DNA from: Burkholderiaceae bacterium
GTDB lineage: Bacteria; Pseudomonadota; Gammaproteobacteria; Burkholderiales; Burkholderiaceae_C
Length of the DNA: 7,533 nt
NCBI GenBank assembly: GCA_031256305.1
Contig: JAIRQU010000080.1
Coordinates: 1-7,533, forward strand
Reading direction: 5' to 3'
Below, in pieces: positions 1 through 5,440 of the stretch. Below the pieces are notes generated by a model, which made no database searches, was not told where the DNA came from, and saw only the letters and a list, made by a program, of their open reading frames with translations. The translations under genes were made by a program, and so were the position numbers. Position 1 is the stretch's first letter; each line of letters begins with the position of its first letter.

Positions 1-1192
1 CGATCAGCGCCAGCGCCAGCGCGATCAGCGTGATGGGCACGATGTCCGAGGCGCGCGGATCGCTGGGCATTTCGGTAATGAGGTACACGTCGGCGGGCAG
101 AAAGTGCGTGTGCAGCAAATGCTCCAGCGCGGGCACGATCACGTCCAGATTGCAGGCGATCAGCAAGCCCAGCAACAGTCCGGCCAGCGTGCCGATGACG
201 CCCGATATCGCCCCCTGCACCATGAAAGTCGTCATCACGCTGGCGGGACTGGCGCCCAGTGTGCGCAAAATGGCGATGTCGGCGCGCTTGTCCTGCACCG
301 TCATTACCAGCGTGCTCACTAGGTTGAACGCCGCCACGGCCACGATCAGCGCCAGAATAATGAACATCATGCGCTTTTCGATCTGCACCGCGGTAAACCA
401 GGTGCGGTTTTCGCGCGTCCAGTCCCGCACCAGCAAATCACCGGGCAGCGTGCGCGCCAACTGGGCGGCGATGGCGCGCGCTTGGTCCATGTCGCGCAGC
501 TTGACGCGGATGGCCGTTGGCCCCTGGACGCGGAAGATTTTTGCGGCGTCCGGCATGGCCACCAGCGCCAGCGTGGAGTCGTATTGAAAATCGCCCGAAT
601 CGAAAATGCCCGCCACGGTCATCTGTTTGAGGCGCGGCATCACGCCAGCGGGCGTAATGTCGCCGCTGGGGGCGATCAGCGTGACCTTGTCGCCTTCCAT
701 CACGCCCAGGCTTTGCGCCAGATCGCTGCCCAGCACGATGCCGAACCGGCCCGCAACCAACCTGGGCAGTACGGTATTCTGGAGTTGCCTGGCCAAATCG
801 GTGACCTGCGGTTCCTGCGCCGGGTCGATGCCGCGCACTTCCGCGCCGCGCAGCATGTCCCCGCGCGCCAGCAGCGCCTGCGCGCCAATGAAAGGGGCTG
901 CGCCCACCACTTGCGGATTGGCGCGGATTTGAGCGAGCGTGCCCGCCACGTCGGGCAGCGCGCCGCCGTCGGGCGTGAACACCTGGATATGCGCGATGAC
1001 GCTGAGCATCCGGTCGGTGACCTCTTTTTGAAAACCGTTCATGACGCTGAGCACCACGATCAGCGCGGTTACGCCCAGCGCGATGCCCAGCATCGACACG
1101 CCGGAGATGAAGGAGATAAAACCGTTGCGCCGGCTCGCCCGGCCAGCGCGGGTGTAGCGCCAGCCAAGCCGGATTTCGTAGGGCAGGGGCAT
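1..1192 (-). CDS. lolC: Lipoprotein-releasing ABC transporter permease, LolC/LolE family (3' end cut by window)
   Basis: This inner-membrane permease belongs to the LolCDE complex, which uses ATP hydrolysis by LolD to extract mature lipoproteins from the inner membrane and hand them to LolA. Translation from 1192 gives 397 residues before the window edge; the family is usually 400-415, so only the C-terminal end is missing. Visible are the N-terminal YEIRLGWRYTRAG block (5-17), a first membrane segment at about 26-50 ending in the family's VMNGF (50-54), a long periplasmic domain (about 55-270), then an FtsX-type region with membrane segments at about 275-299, 324-347 and from 384. A cytoplasmic ILRTLGAS loop lies between the second and third and probably contacts the ATPase. 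The ATG at 1192 fits the family N-terminus, though no clear ribosome site precedes it. Beta-proteobacteria often carry one merged LolC/E-type permease, so the C versus E label is nominal. lolD would be expected just beyond the left edge. Confidence 0.9.
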   Translation of the reverse strand, partial: MPLPYEIRLGWRYTRAGRASRRNGFISFISGVSMLGIALGVTALIVVLSVMNGFQKEVTDRMLSVIAHIQVFTPDGGALPDVAGTLAQIRANPQVVGAAPFIGAQALLARGDMLRGAEVRGIDPAQEPQVTDLARQLQNTVLPRLVAGRFGIVLGSDLAQSLGVMEGDKVTLIAPSGDITPAGVMPRLKQMTVAGIFDSGDFQYDSTLALVAMPDAAKIFRVQGPTAIRVKLRDMDQARAIAAQLARTLPGDLLVRDWTRENRTWFTAVQIEKRMMFIILALIVAVAAFNLVSTLVMTVQDKRADIAILRTLGASPASVMTTFMVQGAISGVIGTLAGLLLGLLIACNLDVIVPALEHLLHTHFLPADVYLITEMPSDPRASDIVPITLIALALALI

Positions 1193-1257
1193 TGTGCGGA
1201 GATGCGGATTGAGGGCGGCATTGTGGCATTGCACGGCGGTGCGCGCCGCAGGCCGTT

Positions 1258-1291
1258 TCCTATAATAATTTGCCGGCTTACACGAATTAAA
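1258..1291. promoter_or_regulatory. AT-rich promoter island between lolC and lysP, possible -10 boxes on both strands
   Basis: In a 182-base divergent gap, TATAATAAT at 1261-1269 stands out from GC-rich surroundings. Read on the plus strand, TATAAT (1261-1266) is a perfect sigma70 -10 box that would place the lysP start of transcription near 1273 with a leader of about 100 bases; I find no convincing -35 at 16-18 bases. Read on the minus strand, TATTAT (1267-1262) could serve lolC, with only a weak TTAATT (1290-1285) at 17 bases. The two boxes overlap, so polymerase may bind one at a time. The -10 matches are direct observation; activity and direction are inference. Confidence 0.4.
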
Positions 1292-1333
1292 CAAACCGCA
1301 AGCAGACAACCCAAACAAATCCAGGCAGACAAT
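1281..1333 (+). promoter_or_regulatory. A/C-rich untranslated leader of lysP with repeated GCAGACAA
   Basis: Between the putative -10 box and the lysP start is a stretch in which 42 of 53 bases are A or C, with GCAGACAA present twice (1302-1309 and 1325-1332) and related ACAAAC/CAAACAAA blocks between. The lysP ATG itself is preceded by pyrimidines and no Shine-Dalgarno. C/A-rich leaders of amino acid transporter mRNAs are known as binding sites for GcvB-type small RNAs in enterobacteria and can also act as unstructured translation enhancers. Whether either applies here is inference. Confidence 0.3.
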
Positions 1334-1374
1334 CCCGCTCCCGCGCACGCGCGCACAACCCTTTTTCCCGTTCC

Positions 1375-2889
1375 ATGTCCGAACAGCAACCTTCCGGCGC
1401 TGCGGCGCTCACGTTGCGCCGCAAGCTGCGCGCGCGCCATCTCACCATGATCGCCATTGGCGGCTCAATCGGCACCGGGCTTTTCGTGGCATCGGGTTCC
1501 ACGGTGGCGCAAGCAGGCCCCGGCGGCGCGCTGACGGCCTACATCCTGATCGGCGCGATGGTCTATTTCCTGATGACCAGTCTGGGCGAACTGGCCGCCT
1601 ACATGCCGGTATCGGGTACCTTTGCCACCTACGGCGCGCTGTATGTCGAAGAAGGCTTTGGTTTTGCGCTGGGCTGGAACTATTGGTACAACTGGGCCGT
1701 GACCATCGCGGTGGAACTGGCGGCCGCGCAATTGGTCATGCAGTACTGGTTTCCGGGAACCTCCGGCGTGTTGTGGAGCGGATTGTTTCTGGGGTTGATG
1801 TTTCTGCTCAACGCTTTTTCGGTGCGCGGTTTCGGCGAGGCTGAATACTGGTTCTCGCTCATCAAGGTCATCACCGTCATCGCCTTCATCGCCATCGGCG
1901 TACTGATGATTTTCGGCATCATGCGCAGCGGCGCCGATGGCATGTCGCCGGGGTTGAAAAACTTTACGGTGGGCGACGCGCCCTTCGTCGGCGGCCTGCC
2001 CGCCATCATCGGCGTGGCGATGATCGCGGGCTTTTCGTTCCAGGGCACCGAGCTGGTGGGCGTAGCCGCCGGCGAATCGGCCGATCCGGCCAAGAACATT
2101 CCGCGCGCGGTGCGCCAAGTGTTCTGGCGCATTCTGCTGTTTTACGTGCTGGCGATTCTGATCATCGGCATTCTCATCCCCTATACCGACCCCAACCTGC
2201 TCAAAAAGGATGTGGACACCATCGGCGTGAGTCCCTTTACGCTGGTTTTCCGCCACGCAGGTCTGGCCATGGCCGCGGGCGTGATGAACGCGGTCATTCT
2301 CACTTCGGTGCTGTCAGCGGGCAATTCCGGCATGTATGCTTCCACGCGCATGCTCTACAACCTGGCCGTTGAAGGCCGGGCGTTCCGCGTATTCGCCCGG
2401 CTGACGCGCAATGGCGTTCCCCTGTGGGCGCTGCTGGCCACCACGGCCGTGGGCGCACTATGCTTTCTGTCGTCCATGTTCAAGGACAACACGGTTTACC
2501 TGTGGCTGCTCAACATGTCCGGCATGACCGGTTTTATCGCCTGGCTGGGCATTGCCATCAGCCATTACCGTTTCCGCAAGGGCATGGCGGCGCAAGGTAT
2601 CAGCACGGCGCAACTGCCCTACCGTTCGCCTTTTTTCCCCTATGGGCCGATCTTCGCTTTCGCGCTGTGCCTGGTCGTCGCGCTTGGGCAGGACTACCAG
2701 GCTTTCACCAGCGGTGCCAAGATCGACTGGGTGGGCGTGATCGCAACCTATATTGGCATTCCCCTTTTCCTGCTGATCTGGCTGGGCTACCGCATTGTGC
2801 GCAAAAGCCGCTTTGTGCCGGTGCATGAAATGAAATTTCCGGGCCTGCAAGCCGGCCGCCCGGCGGTTGGCGCGGCGGCTGACCCATAA
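1375..2889 (+). CDS. lysP: Lysine-specific permease LysP (AAT family, APC superfamily)
   Basis: This 504-residue inner-membrane transporter imports L-lysine with protons. It aligns by memory almost end to end with E. coli LysP (489 aa). The start of the first helix reads ARHLTMIAIGGSIGTGLFV (20-38), where GSIGTG is the APC-family substrate-binding break. GELAAYMPVSG follows at about 72, and the family segment GFSFQGTEL begins at 219. Glutamates 226 and 234 correspond to E222 and E230 of E. coli LysP, which I recall as implicated in transport. About twelve hydrophobic segments are present, and the C-terminus keeps the EMKFP block of the enteric protein followed by a short extra tail. The ATG at 1375 puts the conserved LRR-L-ARHLTM block at the same distance from the start as in E. 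coli, although it has no Shine-Dalgarno. In E. coli LysP also restrains the pH sensor CadC; no cad genes are visible here. The gene stands alone, divergent from lolC and convergent with trpG. Confidence 0.93.
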   Translation: MSEQQPSGAAALTLRRKLRARHLTMIAIGGSIGTGLFVASGSTVAQAGPGGALTAYILIGAMVYFLMTSLGELAAYMPVSGTFATYGALYVEEGFGFALGWNYWYNWAVTIAVELAAAQLVMQYWFPGTSGVLWSGLFLGLMFLLNAFSVRGFGEAEYWFSLIKVITVIAFIAIGVLMIFGIMRSGADGMSPGLKNFTVGDAPFVGGLPAIIGVAMIAGFSFQGTELVGVAAGESADPAKNIPRAVRQVFWRILLFYVLAILIIGILIPYTDPNLLKKDVDTIGVSPFTLVFRHAGLAMAAGVMNAVILTSVLSAGNSGMYASTRMLYNLAVEGRAFRVFARLTRNGVPLWALLATTAVGALCFLSSMFKDNTVYLWLLNMSGMTGFIAWLGIAISHYRFRKGMAAQGISTAQLPYRSPFFPYGPIFAFALCLVVALGQDYQAFTSGAKIDWVGVIATYIGIPLFLLIWLGYRIVRKSRFVPVHEMKFPGLQAGRPAVGAAADP

Positions 2890-2931
2890 AGGCTGCGTCA
2901 AACCGTCTCGCGCGCCGTGGCATGAGCGCGC

Positions 2932-2964
2932 GGGCAAATCGGCCGACCGGCCGCCAGATTGCCC
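2932..2964. terminator. Interrupted hairpin between convergent lysP and trpG, possible bidirectional terminator
   Basis: GGGCAA (2932-2937) pairs with TTGCCC (2959-2964), and an inner GGCC (2941-2944) pairs with GGCC (2949-2952) around a four-base loop. It sits 43 bases past the lysP stop and 31 bases past the trpG stop in the only gap between these convergent genes. Neither side has a run of T, so it is not a textbook intrinsic terminator. It may mark a Rho-dependent end or simply protect 3' ends. Confidence 0.3.
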
Positions 2965-2994
2965 ATTGCCGCGGCGCGTCCAGGCAGGGTATTT

Positions 2995-3561
2995 TCAGGC
3001 GCCCGACAAAAAGTTGCGCAGCAAATCGTGCCCATGCTCGCTCATGATGGATTCGGGGTGGAACTGCACGCCTTCCACCGCCAGCGCGCGGTGGCGCACG
3101 CCCATGATTTCGCCGTCATCGCTCCAGGCGGTGATTTCCAGCTCGGCAGGCAAGCTCTGGCGCTCGATGGCTAGCGAGTGATAGCGCGTGCAGACCAGCG
3201 GGTCGGGCAGGCCGCGAAATACGCCTTGCCCCTTGTGGCGCACAGGCGAGGTCTTGCCGTGCATCAGCCGCTGGGCGTGTACCACCTTGCCGCCGAACGC
3301 CGCGCCGATGCTCTGGTGGCCCAGGCAGACGCCGAGGATGGGGATTTGGCCCGCGAACTGCCGGATCGCGGGCACCGAGATACCGGCCTGTTCTGGCGTG
3401 CAGGGGCCGGGCGAAATCACCAGATGCGCCGGGCGCAGCGCGGCGATTTGTTCCAGCGTGATGGCGTCGTTGCGCAGCACCCGCACATCCGCGCCCAGTT
3501 CGCCCAGGTACTGCGCCAGGTTGTAGGTAAAGCTGTCGTAGTTGTCGATCATCAGCAGCAT
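2995..3561 (-). CDS. trpG: Anthranilate synthase component II, glutamine amidotransferase TrpG
   Basis: TrpG hydrolyses glutamine and channels ammonia to TrpE, which turns chorismate into anthranilate. The 188-residue product is normal for the family and is a class I (triad) glutamine amidotransferase: [12 protein letters not shown] at 4-15, the oxyanion-region block [11 protein letters not shown] (50-60), nucleophile Cys79 in GVCLGHQ (77-83), and the His168/Glu170 pair in GVQFHPES (164-171). All catalytic residues are intact. I chose ATG 3561 because AGGGAG (3573-3568) lies six bases upstream; the in-frame ATG at 3567 touches that site. The gene follows trpE by 14 bases, so the two are probably one transcript. 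Proteins of this type often also serve p-aminobenzoate synthesis, so a PabA role cannot be excluded. No trpD or trpC follows; the next gene is convergent lysP. Confidence 0.95.
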   Translation of the reverse strand: MLLMIDNYDSFTYNLAQYLGELGADVRVLRNDAITLEQIAALRPAHLVISPGPCTPEQAGISVPAIRQFAGQIPILGVCLGHQSIGAAFGGKVVHAQRLMHGKTSPVRHKGQGVFRGLPDPLVCTRYHSLAIERQSLPAELEITAWSDDGEIMGVRHRALAVEGVQFHPESIMSEHGHDLLRNFLSGA

Positions 3562-3567
3562 GGCCAT

Positions 3568-3573
3568 CTCCCT
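3568..3573 (-). promoter_or_regulatory. Ribosome binding site of trpG
   Basis: AGGGAG on the minus strand lies in the 14-base gap after the trpE stop and six bases before ATG 3561. It favours that ATG over 3567 (no spacing) and over longer in-frame openings that would overlap trpE. Confidence 0.75.
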
Positions 3574-3575
3574 TT

Positions 3576-5060
3576 TCAGTGTCCCGCGTCCAACTGGGTG
3601 TCCAGGCCGTGCTCGGCCATTTCCGCCGCGCGCAGCATGGCGCGGGCCTTGTTCTGCGTTTCCATCCATTCGGCGTCGGGGTCGGAATCGGCCACCAGTC
3701 CGCCGCCGGCCTGCACGTGAATCTGACCGCCCTTGACTACGGCGGTGCGGATGGCAATGGCCAGATCCATGTCGCCGTGAAAGCCGATGTAACCCGCCGC
3801 GCCCGCGTAGATGCCACGCTTGACGGGTTCGAGTTCGTCGATGATCTCCATCGCCCGCACCTTGGGCGCGCCCGACACCGTGCCGGCGGGAAAGGCCGCG
3901 CGCAACACGTCGAAAGCGCCCAGCCCATCGGCCAGCCGTCCCTCCACGTTGGAGACCAGGTGCATCACGTGCGAATAGCGCTCAATGCGGTAACGCTCGG
4001 TGACGTTGACCGATCCGGTGGCGGCCACGCGCCCGACATCGTTGCGCCCCAGGTCCAGCAGCATCAAGTGCTCGGCGCGCTCCTTCTCGTCGGCCAGCAG
4101 TTCATCGGCCAGGGCCTGGTCTTCGGCGGGCGTGGCGCCGCGCTTGCGCGTGCCCGCGATGGGGCGCAGCGTCACGCCGCCGTCTTGCAGCTTGACCAGA
4201 ATTTCGGGCGACGCGCCGACCACGTGGAAATCATCGAAATTGAAATAGAACAGATACGGCGAGGGGTTGAGCGTGCGAATGGCGCGGTACAGCGCAATCG
4301 GCTGCGCGGCAAAGGGCTTGCTCATGCGCTGCGAAACCACCACCTGCATCACGTCGCCATCAACGATGTATTGCTTGACGCGGCGCACGGCGGCCTTGAA
4401 ATTGTCCTCGCCAAAGCTCGACGCCGGCGGCTGGCTGGCCGTGCGTGCGTCGGCGGGAATGCGCACCGGCAGACGCAGCTTGGCCAACAGTTCGGCCAGC
4501 CGGCGCTGCGCGCGGCGGAATGCGCCGGGCACGGCCGGGTCGGCATAAACCAGCAGCGTGAGCTTGCCCGACAGGTTATCGATGATGGCAACCTCCTCGG
4601 ACAGCAGCAGCAGGATGTCCGGTGTGCCCAGCGGATCGGGCTTGCCCGACGCGCCCAGCCTGGGTTCGATGGTACGTACCGTGTCATAGCCGAAGTACCC
4701 GACCAGGCCGCCCGCGAAAGGCGGCAGCCCGGCGGCGGGCGGCACCTTGATCCGGCCCATCACCTCGGCGGCAAAAGCCAGCGGATCGCCGCCCTCGCGC
4801 TTTTCGATCAGGCGCTCGCCGGTGAGCAGCAGCGCCGACGCGCCATGCACCTCGATGCGGGTTGGCGAGGCCAGCCCGATGAACGAATAGCGTCCAAAGC
4901 GCTCGCCGCCTTGCACCGATTCCAGCAGAAAGGTGTAAGGCGCGTCGGCCAGCTTGAGGTACAGCGACAGCGGCGTATCCAGATCAGCGAAAGTTTCCAG
5001 CGTCACCGGGATGCGGTTGTAGCCCTGGCTGGCAAGGGCGTTGAAATCGGCTTCGAGCAT
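3576..5060 (-). CDS. trpE: Anthranilate synthase component I TrpE
   Basis: TrpE is the chorismate-binding subunit of anthranilate synthase and the usual target of tryptophan feedback inhibition. From ATG 5060 it is 494 residues, a normal length. The N-terminal domain begins with the ASQGYNRIP block typical of proteobacterial TrpE and keeps LLES at 45-48, an element that in characterised enzymes forms part of the tryptophan inhibitor site, so feedback inhibition is probably retained. The C-terminal chorismate-utilising domain (about 220-485) contains AGTRKRG, the LGRNDVGRV block, GTVSGAPK from 393, GYIGF near 423 and [11 protein letters not shown] near 451-461, all intact. The start is fixed by TGGAG (5072-5068) seven bases upstream; a longer in-frame opening to 5120 would cover the predicted attenuator and adds 20 residues unlike the family. 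Context is trpE-trpG with a predicted trp leader upstream. Confidence 0.96.
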   Translation of the reverse strand: MLEADFNALASQGYNRIPVTLETFADLDTPLSLYLKLADAPYTFLLESVQGGERFGRYSFIGLASPTRIEVHGASALLLTGERLIEKREGGDPLAFAAEVMGRIKVPPAAGLPPFAGGLVGYFGYDTVRTIEPRLGASGKPDPLGTPDILLLLSEEVAIIDNLSGKLTLLVYADPAVPGAFRRAQRRLAELLAKLRLPVRIPADARTASQPPASSFGEDNFKAAVRRVKQYIVDGDVMQVVVSQRMSKPFAAQPIALYRAIRTLNPSPYLFYFNFDDFHVVGASPEILVKLQDGGVTLRPIAGTRKRGATPAEDQALADELLADEKERAEHLMLLDLGRNDVGRVAATGSVNVTERYRIERYSHVMHLVSNVEGRLADGLGAFDVLRAAFPAGTVSGAPKVRAMEIIDELEPVKRGIYAGAAGYIGFHGDMDLAIAIRTAVVKGGQIHVQAGGGLVADSDPDAEWMETQNKARAMLRAAEMAEHGLDTQLDAGH

Positions 5061-5067
5061 GGCAAAG

Positions 5068-5072
5068 CTCCA
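5068..5072 (-). promoter_or_regulatory. Ribosome binding site of trpE
   Basis: TGGAG on the minus strand lies seven bases before ATG 5060. It supports that start over the upstream in-frame start at 5120, which would fall inside the attenuator hairpin loop. Confidence 0.7.
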
Positions 5073-5151
5073 CAAAGAAAACAATGAAACGGAACGGAAG
5101 CGGGCGGCGTGTGCGTTCAAGCAAGATACGCGGGTTGCGCGTCACGCCGCC
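5073..5151 (-). terminator. Predicted trp attenuator terminator (hairpin 3:4 plus U-rich tract)
   Basis: On the minus strand GGCGGCGTG (5151-5143) pairs perfectly over nine bases with CACGCCGCC (5111-5103). The 31-base loop contains its own small stem (ACGCG with CGCGT). Starting four bases after the stem, 16 of 27 bases are T (5099-5073), ending right at the trpE ribosome site. The T run is interrupted by C and G, so termination may be partial or helped by Rho. Arm 3 also overlaps the alternative 2:3 hairpin, as an attenuator requires. Confidence 0.6.
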
Positions 5152-5205
5152 AAAGGGGGCGGTGTTTACTGGCCCGAAGGCCACCAGCGCCAGGCGCAAC
5201 CGCCC
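5147..5205 (-). promoter_or_regulatory. Alternative pairings 1:2 and 2:3 of the trp leader (anti-antiterminator and antiterminator)
   Basis: On the minus strand arm 1, GGGCGGT (5205-5199), pairs over seven bases with arm 2, ACCGCCC (5163-5157). Arm 2 can instead pair as CCGCC (5162-5158) with GGCGG of arm 3 (5151-5147) across a six-base loop. The pairings exclude one another. Trp codons lie between arms 1 and 2, and the leader stop codon ends three bases before arm 2. A ribosome stalled at the Trp codons would cover arm 1 and leave 2:3 to form; one at the stop codon would cover arm 2 and release arm 3 for the terminator. Pairings are read directly; the mechanism is inferred from classical trp attenuation. 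Confidence 0.6.
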
Positions 5206-5258
5206 GCCAGCTCAAGAGGGGCGGTCAGCGGTGCGGAGGTGTGGCCTGTGTATGTCAC
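5166..5258 (-). CDS. trpL: Candidate trp leader peptide (TrpL-like) ending in a Trp-Arg-Trp-Trp cluster
   Basis: The minus strand upstream of trpE carries a reading frame whose last ten residues are AWRWWPSGQ preceded by Cys, with three TGG codons at 5192-5190, 5186-5184 and 5183-5181, then TAA at 5168-5166. Three Trp among four codons immediately before a stop and ahead of attenuator-like hairpins is the signature of a trp leader peptide. The start is unresolved. There is no ATG in the region; the GTG at 5258 (30 residues) is the only conventional candidate downstream of the predicted promoter, and it has no visible Shine-Dalgarno. TGG clusters can also arise by chance in GC-rich DNA, so the call depends on the surrounding hairpins. 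Confidence 0.5.
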   Translation of the reverse strand: MTYTGHTSAPLTAPLELAGGCAWRWWPSGQ

Positions 5259-5318
5259 GTTCGGTTTGATGAAGCGCGCCCGGTCAAAAGATCGAGCAGA
5301 CCGGGACAAGAAGCTCAA

Positions 5319-5348
5319 ATAGTAACCTATTGCCCGTAAATATGCCAA
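5319..5348 (-). promoter_or_regulatory. Predicted sigma70-type promoter of the trp leader and trpEG
   Basis: On the minus strand TTGGCA (5348-5343, five of six matches to the -35 consensus) is followed after 18 bases by TACTAT (5324-5319, four of six to the -10 consensus). Transcription would begin near 5312, leaving about 250 bases of leader before trpE, enough for the leader peptide and all hairpins. The elements are visible; use in the cell is inferred. Confidence 0.5.
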
Positions 5349-5404
5349 GACGGGTTGTTGTGCTGGCGAGACAAGGGCACGGATCGGATGGATGAGGCCG
5401 CATA

Positions 5405-5440
5405 ATGAATCAGCCCATTCCCAAAGCATCGAAATCATGA
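5405..5440 (+). CDS. Possible 11-residue micro-ORF overlapping the dehydratase start
   Basis: ATG 5405 opens a short frame (MNQPIPKASKS) preceded by GAGG (5394-5397) at a good seven-base spacing. Its stop TGA (5438-5440) overlaps the dehydratase ATG (5437-5439) as ATGA. The downstream ATG has no ribosome site of its own, so ribosomes ending the micro-ORF could restart there. No function is recognised for the peptide. Alternatively the dehydratase starts at the in-frame ATG 5392 and this frame is incidental. Confidence 0.3.
   Translation: MNQPIPKASKS

Noticed and set aside
1193..1374. Lysine riboswitch upstream of lysP
   Set aside because: The region from the putative transcription start to the ATG is only about 100 bases, A/C-rich and poorly structured, whereas an L-box aptamer is larger and highly structured with conserved junctions that I do not see.
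482..1450. A 322-codon plus-strand frame opposite the Lol permease
   Set aside because: It is antisense to the permease, crosses the intergenic region, overlaps the lysP start and has His/Arg/Asp-rich low-information composition.
2890..2994. A remnant of trpD downstream of trpG
   Set aside because: No frame on the minus strand in this gap reads like the N-terminus of anthranilate phosphoribosyltransferase.
3579..5087. A 502-codon open frame on the plus strand, antisense to trpE
   Set aside because: It lies entirely opposite a well-conserved gene, its composition is Arg/Gln/His-rich as expected from a shadow of GC-rich codons, and it matches no family I know.
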